A DNA stretch of 64,000 nucleotides from JBLNDJ01 sp050261515 (lineage in GTDB: Bacteria; Acidobacteriota; Terriglobia; Bryobacterales; Bryobacteraceae). The DNA lies in assembly GCA_050261515.1 (NCBI GenBank), contig JBLNDJ010000018.1, positions 1 to 64,000 of the forward strand, given 5' to 3'. The notes under the pieces were generated by a model. It was not told the DNA's origin. It ran no database searches and saw only the letters and a list, made by a program, of their open reading frames with translations. A program made the position numbers and the translations under genes. Positions 44,213-52,996 of the stretch are shown here, piece after piece (the first letter of the stretch is position 1; each line of letters starts with the position of its first letter).

Positions 44213-45772
44213 ATGAACAAATCAGATTCCAGGCCCCCGCTCAGCTGGCGGGACGCCGCCATCGCGTTTTCCCTCGCGAACCTGTCGTTCCTGAATCTCT
44301 GGTCCCAATTGCTCACCTACACCCGGCCGGACCGCTACACGATGAAGTACGCGCCCGCGCCGGCGCTGTACGGCGGCTTGATACTCGACGTTGTCCTGTA
44401 CGGCGCTGTGCTGTGGGCGGGGATCGCGGCCTGCCGGCGGCTGAAAGGGCACGCAGCCACGCTCGCGCGGCTCGGCTTCCTGCTGCTGCTTGTGCTGCCG
44501 CTGAACGCGCTGCGCGCCGCGATGTCGCAGCACGTTCCGTTCCTCAAGTCGGACCTGATTCTGAAAATCGGCGTGAAGGGAGTCATCATTCTGGCGGCCG
44601 TGCTGGGGCTTACGGCCGCGCTGGCGGCGCTGCGTTTTCCGCGGCAGCTCGCACGCGCCGCCGCGTCCGTGCTGCTGCTGTTCTCGCCGTTCGTCGCGGT
44701 CACGTTCCTTCAAGGCGCATGGAAGATGGCGCGCTACGACCCGCGGCCGTTCGCCGACGGGCCGCCGGCCTCGCCTCCGCTCCAGGTGGCGAAAACATCG
44801 CCGCGCTTCCTGTGGGTCATCTTCGACGAGTGGGACCAGCGCCTGACGTTCCCGGAGCGTCTGCCCCGCCTCAAACTGCCCGCGATCGACCGCATCCGCC
44901 GCGAGTCGCTCTACGCCTCCAACGCGATCCCCGCCGGCCCCGAGACGACCATCTCGATGCCGGCGATGACCACCGGCAGGCTCGTCGAAACCTTCCGCCA
45001 CGGCGACGCCAACGAGCTGTTCCTTCGCATGGCGGACAACAAGCAGGTCGTCTCCTGGGGCAAGCTGCCCAATGTCTTCGCCGATGCGCGCGCCGCCGGA
45101 TTCCGGACCGCGGTGGCCGGATGGTATCAGCCCTATTGCCGCGTGATCAACCACAGCCTCGACGCCTGCTGGTGGTGGGAATTGGCGGCGCAGCACACTG
45201 CCCTGGGGCGCGGCCTCGCCGAAACCGCGCCGAACGAGGCCCGCAGCCTTTTCGAGACGTCGTTGCTTTCTCCGTTCGGGCAATCGCTTTCGACCGCGTA
45301 CCACGCGAAGACGTACCACGAAATGCTCGCGCGTGCGAAGCAACTCGCCGGCGACCGCAACTTCGGCCTCGTGCTGCTGCATTTTCCCGTGCCCCACGCG
45401 CCTCACGCCTACGACCGCAAGACCGGCGCGTTCACGCTCGCCAACGCCGCCATCAAGGGATACTACGACAGCCTCGCCCTCACCGACCGCAGCATCGCTG
45501 CGCTGCGGCGGGCCATGGAGAGAGCCGGCACGTGGGACACGACGACCGTGCTGTTCAGCTCAGACCATTCCTACCGCAGCGCCGGCGCGCTCGACGGCAA
45601 GACGGATCGCCGCGTGCCGTTCCTGCTGAAGCTCGCCGGCCAGCGTGAGGGCGTGACCTTCGACGCCGGGTTCAACACGGTCGTGACGCACGATCTGATC
45701 CTCGCCGTGCTGCGCCGGGAAATCTCCACACCCGGGCAGGCGGTGGAGTGGCTCGGCCGGCGCAAAATGTGA
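44213..45772 (+). CDS. Membrane sulfatase/alkaline-phosphatase-superfamily protein
   Basis: 519 residues. Four or five transmembrane segments in the first 170 residues precede a soluble domain of the alkaline phosphatase superfamily: FLWVIFDEWD supplies metal Asp residues, PETTISMPAMTTG the nucleophile Thr region, HFPVPHAP and FSSDHSYR the His/Asp ligands. The layout recalls phosphoethanolamine or glycerophosphate transferases that decorate lipids or glycans. It ends six bases before asnB and likely shares its transcript. Confidence 0.72.
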   Translation: MNKSDSRPPLSWRDAAIAFSLANLSFLNLWSQLLTYTRPDRYTMKYAPAPALYGGLILDVVLYGAVLWAGIAACRRLKGHAATLARLGFLLLLVLPLNALRAAMSQHVPFLKSDLILKIGVKGVIILAAVLGLTAALAALRFPRQLARAAASVLLLFSPFVAVTFLQGAWKMARYDPRPFADGPPASPPLQVAKTSPRFLWVIFDEWDQRLTFPERLPRLKLPAIDRIRRESLYASNAIPAGPETTISMPAMTTGRLVETFRHGDANELFLRMADNKQVVSWGKLPNVFADARAAGFRTAVAGWYQPYCRVINHSLDACWWWELAAQHTALGRGLAETAPNEARSLFETSLLSPFGQSLSTAYHAKTYHEMLARAKQLAGDRNFGLVLLHFPVPHAPHAYDRKTGAFTLANAAIKGYYDSLALTDRSIAALRRAMERAGTWDTTTVLFSSDHSYRSAGALDGKTDRRVPFLLKLAGQREGVTFDAGFNTVVTHDLILAVLRREISTPGQAVEWLGRRKM

Positions 45773-45777
45773 TCATC

Positions 45778-47628
45778 ATGTGCGGAATCGCCGGAATGTT
45801 CCTGCCCGGGCGCGCGGCCGATGTCGAGGCCGTACGGGCGATGTGCGCGCAGATCCGGCATCGCGGACCCGACGACGAGGGCTTCTTCTCCGCCGGCGGC
45901 TGCGCTATTGGGATGCGGCGCCTCAGTATCATCGACCTGCGCACCGGCCACCAGCCCATTTCGAACGAGGACGGTTCGGTGTGGGTCGTCTTCAACGGCG
46001 AGATCTACAACTACCAGGAATTGCGCAGCGGCCTCGCTCAGAAGGGCCACCGGTTCACCACCAACACCGATACCGAAACGCTCGTGCATCTCTACGAGGA
46101 AGAGGGCGCGGACGGTCTCGCGCGCCTGCGCGGCATGTTCGCGTTCGCCATCTGGGACGCCGCGCGGCGCAAACTCTTTCTCGCGCGCGACCGCTTCGGC
46201 AAGAAGCCTCTCTACTACGCCGCGCTCCCCGAGGGGCTCTATTTCGGGAGTGAACTCAAATGCCTCCGGGCCGCGGGCGTCGCGGCGGATCTCGACGAGG
46301 AAGCCCTCCGGCAATACTTTCAGCTCGGATACGTCCCCGACCCTTTGAGCGTGTTCCGCGCGATCCGCAAGCTGCCGCCGGGCTGCTGGCTTACCTACGA
46401 CGCCGCCGGAAACATCCGTGAAGGACGTTACTGGAGTCCTCCGGTGGCCGCCGCCGCGCCCGCGCCCGGGTTGTCGGAGACCGCCGCGCGGGAGAAGCTC
46501 CGCGAAACGTTCGACGAAGCCGTCCGCATGCGGATGATCGCGGACGTGCCGCTCGGGGCGTTCCTCAGCGGCGGGATCGATTCGAGCTGCGTCGTGGCCT
46601 CGATGGCGCTCCAAAGCCGCGAGCCCGTGCGCACGTTTTCGATCGGCTTCGAAGAAAGCCGCTTCAACGAGCTCGAATACGCCCGCATGGTCGCGGAGAA
46701 GTACCGCACCGAGCATCACGAAATACTGGTGAAGCCGGATTCGATCGCGCTGGTCGAAAAGCTCGTGCGGCACCTCGACGAACCCTTCGGCGATTCGTCC
46801 GCCATCCCGACGTTCGTCGTCTCCGAGTTTGCGGCCCGGCACGTGAAGGTGGCGCTCAGCGGCGACGGCGGCGACGAGCTGTTCGCGGGCTACACGCGGT
46901 TCGCCGCCGCGCAAAAGATGAGCTGGCTCGACCGCGTCCCCCGCCTGGCGCTACGTTTGGCGGCCGCCGCCGGACGCATGCTCCCCTACCGCGCCTACGG
47001 CAAGAACTACCTGCATATGATCAGCCGTGAGTCGCCGTTCGAGCGCTACATAGAGGCCAACTTCGCGCCCTTCTCCATGCGCGAGCGTTTGCTCGAACCG
47101 AAATGGCTGCGCACCGCGCCGGTAGACTGCGCCCTGCTTGAAGGCGCGGACACGCTCTCGCAGGCGATGTACTTCGAGACTGCCGTGAACCTGCCCGGCG
47201 ACATGCTCGTGAAAGTGGACCGCATGTCGATGGCGAACTCGCTCGAAGTGCGCTGTCCGCTGCTCGATCAGGAAGTGGCCGCGCTCGCCGCCGCGATCCC
47301 GCACGCCTGGCGCATACGCAACGGGCGGCTGAAGGACTTCCTGATCTCGGCGATGCAGGACCGTTTGCCGCCCGCGCTGCTCACGCGCCCGAAGATGGGC
47401 TTCGGCGTGCCGCTCTCCATATGGTTCCGCACTTCGCTGCGCGCCTTTTTGTGGGACCACCTGCGGAGCAAGCGATTCCGCGGCCGCGGCTTCGTGCGGC
47501 CCGCGTTCGTCGATCACCTCTTGCGCGAACACGACACGGGCCGCCGCGACAACTATACGTGGCTGTGGAGCCTCCTGATGCTCGAGCTGTGGCTCGAATC
47601 GCTTGAACCCCCCGGGCTACTCCAGTAA
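45778..47628 (+). CDS. asnB: Asparagine synthase (glutamine-hydrolysing)
   Basis: 616 residues. The start at 45778 places Cys at position 2 (MCGIAGMF), as needed for the Ntn glutaminase; earlier in-frame starts would bury it. RHRGPDDEG and NGEIYNY complete the amidotransferase domain. The synthetase domain has LSGGIDSSCVVA (pyrophosphate loop) and LSGDGGDELFAGY. Flanked by a membrane transferase and a glycosyltransferase, it may amidate a surface glycan rather than make free asparagine. Confidence 0.92.
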   Translation: MCGIAGMFLPGRAADVEAVRAMCAQIRHRGPDDEGFFSAGGCAIGMRRLSIIDLRTGHQPISNEDGSVWVVFNGEIYNYQELRSGLAQKGHRFTTNTDTETLVHLYEEEGADGLARLRGMFAFAIWDAARRKLFLARDRFGKKPLYYAALPEGLYFGSELKCLRAAGVAADLDEEALRQYFQLGYVPDPLSVFRAIRKLPPGCWLTYDAAGNIREGRYWSPPVAAAAPAPGLSETAAREKLRETFDEAVRMRMIADVPLGAFLSGGIDSSCVVASMALQSREPVRTFSIGFEESRFNELEYARMVAEKYRTEHHEILVKPDSIALVEKLVRHLDEPFGDSSAIPTFVVSEFAARHVKVALSGDGGDELFAGYTRFAAAQKMSWLDRVPRLALRLAAAAGRMLPYRAYGKNYLHMISRESPFERYIEANFAPFSMRERLLEPKWLRTAPVDCALLEGADTLSQAMYFETAVNLPGDMLVKVDRMSMANSLEVRCPLLDQEVAALAAAIPHAWRIRNGRLKDFLISAMQDRLPPALLTRPKMGFGVPLSIWFRTSLRAFLWDHLRSKRFRGRGFVRPAFVDHLLREHDTGRRDNYTWLWSLLMLELWLESLEPPGLLQ

Positions 47629-47637
47629 AATTGCCGG

Positions 47638-48753
47638 GTGCCCGCTCAGCGGAAAATCCGGGTTCTGCTCATCGCGCCGTCGATGCGCATCCTGGGTGGC
47701 CAGGCGATCCAGGCGCAGTTCCTGCTCGAGCAGTTCCGCAAGGAGCCGTCGATCGCCGCCGGCTTCCTGCCGATCGACGCGAAGCTCTTCGGACCGCTCG
47801 CCGCCGTACCGTTTCTGCGCACGCTGTGCAGGCTTCTTCTCTATCTCGCCTCGCTCGCGGCCACAGTCCCGCGTTACGACATCGTCCACGCGTTCTCGGC
47901 CTCCTACTGGTCGTACGCGCTGTGGACGCTGCCGGCGATTCTCGCCGGGCGGCTGTTCCGCAAGAAAGTGATCGTCCACTACCACAGCGGCGAGGCGGAG
48001 GACCATCTCACGCGCTGGCGCTCGGCGGTTCCCACGCTGGCGCTGGCTCATGAAATCGTCGTCGCTTCCGAGTATCTCGTGAGTGTATTCGCGAATTTCG
48101 GGCTCAGGAGCCGCGCGATCTTCAATATCCTCGACGCGTCTCCCTTTCACTACCGCCGCCGCGAGCGGCTCCGCCCGGTGTTCCTCACCAACCGCGGCCT
48201 CGAGCCCGTGTACAACGTGGGCTGCGTGCTGCGCGCCTTTGAGATCGTCCAGCGGAGCTGCCCCGATGCGAGCCTCGCTGTGGCGCACGACGGCAGCTCG
48301 CGCGCGCAGCTCGAATCTCTGGCGCGCGAGCTGAAGCTGCGCAACACGAAATTTGTGGGCAGCGTGCCGCGGGAAACGATGGCGCGGCTCTACGACGAGG
48401 CGGACATCTACCTCATGAGTCCCGACATGGACTGCACGCCCGGCTCGGTGCTCGAGTGTTTCGCCTCCGGCCTTCCCGTGGTGGCGACGAAGGCGGGCGG
48501 CGTCCCGTTCGTGGTCAGGCACGAACAGACGGGCCTGCTGGTGGATTGCGGCGACCACGAGGCGCTCGCCGCTTCCGCGCTATGGCTGCTTGAAAACCAG
48601 GATCTCGCGGCGGATCTCGCCGGGCGCGCGCGCCTCGAGTGCGCGAAGTATGAAGCGGAGCCCGTCCGGCGCGAGTGGGTGCGGCTCTACCGCGAGTTGA
48701 TGGGGCTGCCGGCGGCTGAAGAGAAGCGTGCCGCGGCGGCAGCTTCCGCCTAA
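47638..48753 (+). CDS. Glycosyltransferase family 4
   Basis: 371 residues from a GTG start ten bases after asnB. GT-B fold: the N-terminal half has LLIAPSMRILGGQAIQAQF and YDIVHAF; the C-terminal half has FVGSVPRETMARLYDEADIYLMSP and the EX7E-type region SVLECFASGLPVVATKAGG. Transfers a sugar from a nucleotide donor, probably to a surface polysaccharide. Overlaps the convergent glgC by 4 bases. Confidence 0.85.
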   Translation: MPAQRKIRVLLIAPSMRILGGQAIQAQFLLEQFRKEPSIAAGFLPIDAKLFGPLAAVPFLRTLCRLLLYLASLAATVPRYDIVHAFSASYWSYALWTLPAILAGRLFRKKVIVHYHSGEAEDHLTRWRSAVPTLALAHEIVVASEYLVSVFANFGLRSRAIFNILDASPFHYRRRERLRPVFLTNRGLEPVYNVGCVLRAFEIVQRSCPDASLAVAHDGSSRAQLESLARELKLRNTKFVGSVPRETMARLYDEADIYLMSPDMDCTPGSVLECFASGLPVVATKAGGVPFVVRHEQTGLLVDCGDHEALAASALWLLENQDLAADLAGRARLECAKYEAEPVRREWVRLYRELMGLPAAEEKRAAAAASA

Positions 48754-50003
48754 ACTGTGAGCGTCGAAAGCTCGACCCGCGACCGCAGGCCTTCCACCAC
48801 CACAATGCCGCTTTCGGTGACGTGGTGGCGCCGCCGGTCCACATCCAGGTCGTAGCCGATCACGGCGTCTTCGGGCACGCGCACGTTCTTGTCGAGAATC
48901 GCGTGGCGAATGCGCGCGCGGCGGCCGATGTCGCAATTGTCGAACACGATCGAGTTCTCGACCAGCGCCCCCGAATGTACGCGCACGTAACGCCCGAGCA
49001 CCGAATCCCGCACCACGCCGCCCGAAAGGATGGTTCCGCCGGCGACCACCGAGTTGATCGCCTGCCCGCGCCGCCCCTCCTCGTCGAAGACGAATTTCGC
49101 CGGCGGGTCGGAGTAGCCCGCCGTGATAAGCGGCCACTCGCGGTTGTACAGGTTCAGCTCCGGCTCGACCATGCGTATATCCATGTTGGCTTCGTAATAC
49201 GCGTCGATGGTCCCCACGTCGCGCCAGTAGGCGAAGCGCCCGGGGGGCTCGCCCGGAATCGTGTTGGTCTGGAAATCGTAAGCGTACATCGGCACGCGGC
49301 CCACCATCCCGGGCAGAATGTCGCGCCCGAAATCGTGCGAGCTGTGCTCGTTGTTGGCGTCGTCGTGCAGTTCCTGGAGCAGCACGCGCGTCGAGAAAAT
49401 GTAGTTGCCCATCGAGGCGTAGACGCGCTCGGGGTCGTCGGGCAGGGTCGGGGCGTTGGGCTGCTTCTCGTGAAATCCGCGGATGCGCCCGGCGGCGTCC
49501 GTTTCGATCACTCCGAACTCGACCGCGTGGCGCTTATGCACGGGGATCGAGGCGACGGTCACGTCAGCGCGGTTGCGCTCGTGAAACTCGATCATCTCGC
49601 GGATGTTCATCCGGTAGATGTGGTCCGCGCCGAAGATCGCAACGATGTGCGGATCGGCCTGTTCGATCAAATTCATGTTCTGGTAGATCGCGTCCGCCGT
49701 GCCCTGATACCAGGTCTCGGCGGGCGAGCGCATCTGCGCGGGCACGGGAATCACGAACTGGTTCTTCAGCAGGCCGGCGAACTGCCATCCGTCGCGCAGG
49801 TGCTGGAGCAGCGACTGGCTCTTGAATTGAAGAAGGACGTAGATCGAATAAACGCCTGAGTTGATCAGGTTGCTGAGCACGAAATCCACGATCCGGTACT
49901 TGCCGCCGAACGGCACCGCCGGCTTGGCCCGTTCCTTGGTAAGCGGATATAAACGGGTCCCTTTTCCACCGGCGAGCACGAACGCGAGCACGCGAAGTTG
50001 CAT
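48750..50003 (-). CDS. glgC: Glucose-1-phosphate adenylyltransferase
   Basis: 417 residues. ATG at 50003 is preferred to the GTG at 50007-50009 because AGGAG sits five bases before it. Nucleotidyltransferase N-terminus: AFVLAGGKGTRLYPLTKERAKPAVPFGGKYRIVDF; allosteric or substrate loops WYQGTADAIYQN and FGADHIYRM; C-terminal left-handed beta-helix (about 300-417). Makes ADP-glucose for glycogen. No other glg gene is in the window. Confidence 0.93.
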   Translation of the reverse strand: MQLRVLAFVLAGGKGTRLYPLTKERAKPAVPFGGKYRIVDFVLSNLINSGVYSIYVLLQFKSQSLLQHLRDGWQFAGLLKNQFVIPVPAQMRSPAETWYQGTADAIYQNMNLIEQADPHIVAIFGADHIYRMNIREMIEFHERNRADVTVASIPVHKRHAVEFGVIETDAAGRIRGFHEKQPNAPTLPDDPERVYASMGNYIFSTRVLLQELHDDANNEHSSHDFGRDILPGMVGRVPMYAYDFQTNTIPGEPPGRFAYWRDVGTIDAYYEANMDIRMVEPELNLYNREWPLITAGYSDPPAKFVFDEEGRRGQAINSVVAGGTILSGGVVRDSVLGRYVRVHSGALVENSIVFDNCDIGRRARIRHAILDKNVRVPEDAVIGYDLDVDRRRHHVTESGIVVVEGLRSRVELSTLTV

Positions 50004-50115
50004 GGACACTCCTGGCGCTTCTGAAAAACGACTGCGAATCTATTTTGTCATGGTAGATCCGTAAGCGTGCAGGAAAGACCGGAAAATGGTAGGTTGCGCT
50101 CAGCGGGGAGGCTCA

Positions 50116-50928
50116 ATGGCGAATTTCAGCGATAAGTTCCGGGTCGAGCCGGGGAAAAAATGGAAGCTGGCGGACGTCGATCCGGCTTCGACGGGCAGCC
50201 TAAAGTCGAAAAAAGAAGCCAACGGGATGCTCCAGAAAAATATCGAAGACCTGGCGGACCTCCAGGTCAAGCTCGCAGCGGAAAACAAGCGCGCGCTGCT
50301 CGTGATTCTTCAGGCCATGGACGCCGGCGGCAAAGACGGCACCATCCGGCACGTCATGACAGGACTCAACCCGCAGGGTTGCCGCGTCACATCTTTCAAA
50401 GAGCCGGCGGGCGCTGAGAAGGAGCACGATTATCTGTGGCGCATTCACCAGGCCTTGCCGCCCTTCGGCTCGATCGGCATCTTCAACCGCTCGCACTATG
50501 AAGACGTGCTGGTGGTGCGTGTGCACGGGCTCGTCGATAAATCCGTCTGGTCGAAGCGTTACGACCAGATCAACGCGTTCGAGAAGATGCTCTCGGAGTG
50601 CGGCACGACGATTGTCAAGTTTTTTCTCCACATCAGCCCGGAGGAGCAGAAGAAGCGCCTCGAGCGGCGAATCGACGATCCTCACAAGAACTGGAAGATC
50701 TCGCCCGCCGATTTCAGCGAGCGCAAGCGCTGGGGCGAATACATGGAGGCCTACGAAGATGCCATTCGTAAGTGCAGCACCGCGTGGGCGCCGTGGTACG
50801 TGATTCCGGCCGACCGGAAGTGGTTCCGCAACCTCGCGGTCGCCGAGATCATCGAGGAAGCGCTCCGGGAGATGAACCCGAAGTATCCCAAGCCGGCGAT
50901 GGACCTCACGAAGGTCCGGCTGGAGTGA
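50116..50928 (+). CDS. ppk2: Polyphosphate kinase 2 family protein
   Basis: 270 residues from the ATG at 50116, with GGGGAGG at optimal distance. Walker-A-like ILQAMDAGGKDGTIRHVM, NRSHYEDVLVVRVHG (lid/Walker B region) and NWKISPADFSERKRWGEYMEAYE are signatures of PPK2. It transfers phosphate between polyphosphate and nucleoside mono- or diphosphates; the subclass cannot be read safely. Divergent from glgC, linking energy storage functions. Confidence 0.92.
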   Translation: MANFSDKFRVEPGKKWKLADVDPASTGSLKSKKEANGMLQKNIEDLADLQVKLAAENKRALLVILQAMDAGGKDGTIRHVMTGLNPQGCRVTSFKEPAGAEKEHDYLWRIHQALPPFGSIGIFNRSHYEDVLVVRVHGLVDKSVWSKRYDQINAFEKMLSECGTTIVKFFLHISPEEQKKRLERRIDDPHKNWKISPADFSERKRWGEYMEAYEDAIRKCSTAWAPWYVIPADRKWFRNLAVAEIIEEALREMNPKYPKPAMDLTKVRLE

Positions 50929-50931
50929 CGC

Positions 50932-51159
50932 TCAGTGCGCGTGCGGGCATCCGCCGGAGCCGCAGGCCGAGGCGGGCTGTCCGCACGGGGCCAGGCTCGC
51001 GCCGCCGGTTTGGGCCATCTGGGGCGCGAAGGTCGAAAGCTGGCGCTCGACCGCTCCCGAGCATTTCGGGCAGGCGACGCCGCAGTCGGCGTCTTCCATC
51101 CGGCGCAACGTCTCAAACGCATGGCCGCAGCTACCGCATCGGTATTCGTACAAAGGCAT
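50932..51159 (-). CDS. FmdB-type zinc ribbon protein
   Basis: 75 residues: MPLYEYRCGSCGHAFETLRRM with CxxC at 8-11 and a second pair in CPKCSG form a zinc ribbon. The rest is a low-complexity tail with extra Cys and a final CPHAH. The family (FmdB_1_regulatory domain) is widespread with no firm function. Convergent with ppk2, four bases apart. Confidence 0.8.
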   Translation of the reverse strand: MPLYEYRCGSCGHAFETLRRMEDADCGVACPKCSGAVERQLSTFAPQMAQTGGASLAPCGQPASACGSGGCPHAH

Positions 51160-51214
51160 AGCTGTTCCCAGTGTAGCGGATGAGCGCGGGCGAGCCGGGC
51201 GGGGCTGCGCGCCT

Positions 51215-51254
51215 TTGGCGTGCGCGCCGGACGGTGCGCCTTGGCGTGCGCGCC
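51215..51254. repeat. Two 14-bp direct repeats, each a small hairpin
   Basis: TTGGCGTGCGCGCC occurs at 51215-51228 and 51241-51254. Each copy can fold GGCG-TGCG-CGCC. They lie in the gap between the zinc ribbon start and the end of the isomerase-like gene, and might act in termination. Confidence 0.4.
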
Positions 51255-51303
51255 AGGCGGGGCCTCGGCGGCGGCGCTGCCCCGGTTGTCCCCGCGTCTC
51301 GCC

Positions 51304-52518
51304 CTAGGCCGGAATCAACCCCGCGGCGTCGGCGTTGCCCGGTCCGAAGTGCTTGAGCATGACGAGATTTTCCTTGTCGCTCCGGTTGCGCACTACCACG
51401 CCCGCCCTGGCGGCATCGGCCGAGACGAACAGCTCGTCTTTGGTCATCTGGCCGTAGCGGATCACCGCCGGGGTTTCCACTTCGAGGCGCCCCACCGTAC
51501 CCCAGCCTTCGAGCAGGATCAGGCCGTAGGCGGCGGCGTCGCGCACGAAAGCCGCGCGGCCCGGCAGCACGGTCAACTCCTTGGCCGAGTAATTCGGCGT
51601 CGAGTAGACGATCCACTTCTCGTTGTAGCCGCAATCCGCCATCAGGTCCTCCGGCTGGACCGGCTTGGGGTGGAACAGCCGGTTCTTTGCGAAATACGGA
51701 TCTACGTTGGCTTCCCAGTCCAGCATGCTCACCAGATAGTCGAGATCGTTGTGCAGTTCGGGGGGCACGTCCTTCACGAGCAGGTCGCGCGGCACGGCCC
51801 GGCCTTCGACCATCGACTGGAACATGCCGAATACGTCCGAGTTCACCTGCGGCTCGTAGGTGACCAGCGACCCGGGGGCGTGGAGGATGCCGGCGTCGAT
51901 CTGCCATCCCGTGCCCGGCTGGAGCTTGTAGGCGCGCGAGTGGTTGAGGATGCCGTTATCCCCTTGGTTCCAGCGTTCCAGGCACGCGCGCACGTCGTCC
52001 TTCGTCGTGCCGGGGTTCAGGCCCATGAACGTGTAGGGGAAGTTGTTGCCGGCGAAATTGTACTGCTGCGGGAAGTAGTAGGCCTCGGGCTTGCCCTTGC
52101 GGCCCACGCGCGCGGCGTGCTCCTCCATCTGGTGCATGTGGTGGGGGATGGGGCCGAGATTGTCGAAGAACTTGCACAGCAGGTTCCAGCCGCCCCGCTC
52201 GCGCATGACATCGGCGCCGAGGAAGTCGTCGCCGAGGGTGTCGATGGCCTCCTTGAGCAGGACGCGCTTGCCGTTGTAGTCGATATAGCTGAGGCCCTCA
52301 TCCTCGGGCGTGCCGGGGCCGTTGTCGGCGTGCGTGGTCGAAGAGAACCAGCGCTCGTCGATGCCTCCACGGTGCGCCCCGAGCGCGTACAGATCTCGCG
52401 GGTCCAGCTTGAGCCGGCCGCCGGGCATCAGGAAGGAACGCGGCACCCAGCAGGGCGCGAGCCGCACGATCCCCTCCCCCGAAGACAACGCTTCGCGGAT
52501 TAGAGCCGTATTCGACAT
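51304..52518 (-). CDS. Mannose-6-phosphate-isomerase-like cupin protein
   Basis: 404 residues resembling class I phosphomannose isomerases. PIPHHMHQMEEHAARVGRKGKPEAYYF carries candidate metal His/Glu residues, and a second cupin half has ILLEGWGTVGRLEVET. True ManA signatures are only partly matched, so a related sugar isomerase or dioxygenase-like cupin is possible. A promoter-like TGGACA/TTTAAT pair lies immediately upstream. Confidence 0.65.
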   Translation of the reverse strand: MSNTALIREALSSGEGIVRLAPCWVPRSFLMPGGRLKLDPRDLYALGAHRGGIDERWFSSTTHADNGPGTPEDEGLSYIDYNGKRVLLKEAIDTLGDDFLGADVMRERGGWNLLCKFFDNLGPIPHHMHQMEEHAARVGRKGKPEAYYFPQQYNFAGNNFPYTFMGLNPGTTKDDVRACLERWNQGDNGILNHSRAYKLQPGTGWQIDAGILHAPGSLVTYEPQVNSDVFGMFQSMVEGRAVPRDLLVKDVPPELHNDLDYLVSMLDWEANVDPYFAKNRLFHPKPVQPEDLMADCGYNEKWIVYSTPNYSAKELTVLPGRAAFVRDAAAYGLILLEGWGTVGRLEVETPAVIRYGQMTKDELFVSADAARAGVVVRNRSDKENLVMLKHFGPGNADAAGLIPA

Positions 52519-52524
52519 TCCTCT

Positions 52525-52553
52525 ATTAAATTGCTCCCGGGTCCGGTTGTCCA
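52525..52553 (-). promoter_or_regulatory. Sigma-70-type promoter close to the start codon
   Basis: Minus strand TGGACA at 52553-52548, 17 bases, TTTAAT at 52530-52525. The -10 ends six bases before the ATG, so a transcript from it would be nearly leaderless, yet AGAGGA also precedes the ATG. One of the two signals may be fortuitous. Confidence 0.35.
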
Positions 52554-52579
52554 GGGGGTGCGGGCTCGGCGCTCGCGCT

Positions 52580-52996
52580 CTATTCGACCGGCACCTTCAC
52601 GTCCCCCATGGGCGCGCTCAGGACGATCTGGTGCACCTTGAGCAGAAGTTCGATCTCGCGCCGCGGCACGCGCAGCGCTTCGGCGATCTGGGCCGGCTGC
52701 GCCCCGTTCCGCGACATGCGAATCGCCTGGCTGCGTTTGCCCAGGTTGAGACCCGAGAGCGCCGGCTGCGGCGGCACCAGCAGGGCCGCGTTCTCCTCGG
52801 TTTCCCGGATGCGCTCACGGACTTCGCCCAGTTCGGCGCGGAGTCTTTCGAGTTCGGCCCGCGCGGCTTCCTGGCTCCTCATCCAGCGCTTGCCCGCCAC
52901 GCGGGAGTCGCGCTTTCCAAGCAGGAAAAGATAGACGCAGGCCGCGAGCCCGGCGGCGAGCAGCCCCTGCAAGGCGGCAATCAGGACCAGGTTCAT
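52580..52996 (-). CDS. DUF2802-like membrane-anchored coiled-coil protein of the flagellar operon
   Basis: 138 residues. One N-terminal transmembrane helix (LVLIAALQGLLAAGLAACVYLFLLG), a coiled coil (RAELERLRAELGEVRERIRETEE, in parts) and a C-terminal helix-turn-helix-like end (MSRNGAQPAQIAEALRVPRREIELLLK). The layout matches DUF2802/SwrB-type proteins found at the end of flagellar operons, which promote assembly of the export gate. Overlaps the upstream fliN/fliY-like gene by ATGA. Confidence 0.7.
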   Translation of the reverse strand: MNLVLIAALQGLLAAGLAACVYLFLLGKRDSRVAGKRWMRSQEAARAELERLRAELGEVRERIRETEENAALLVPPQPALSGLNLGKRSQAIRMSRNGAQPAQIAEALRVPRREIELLLKVHQIVLSAPMGDVKVPVE

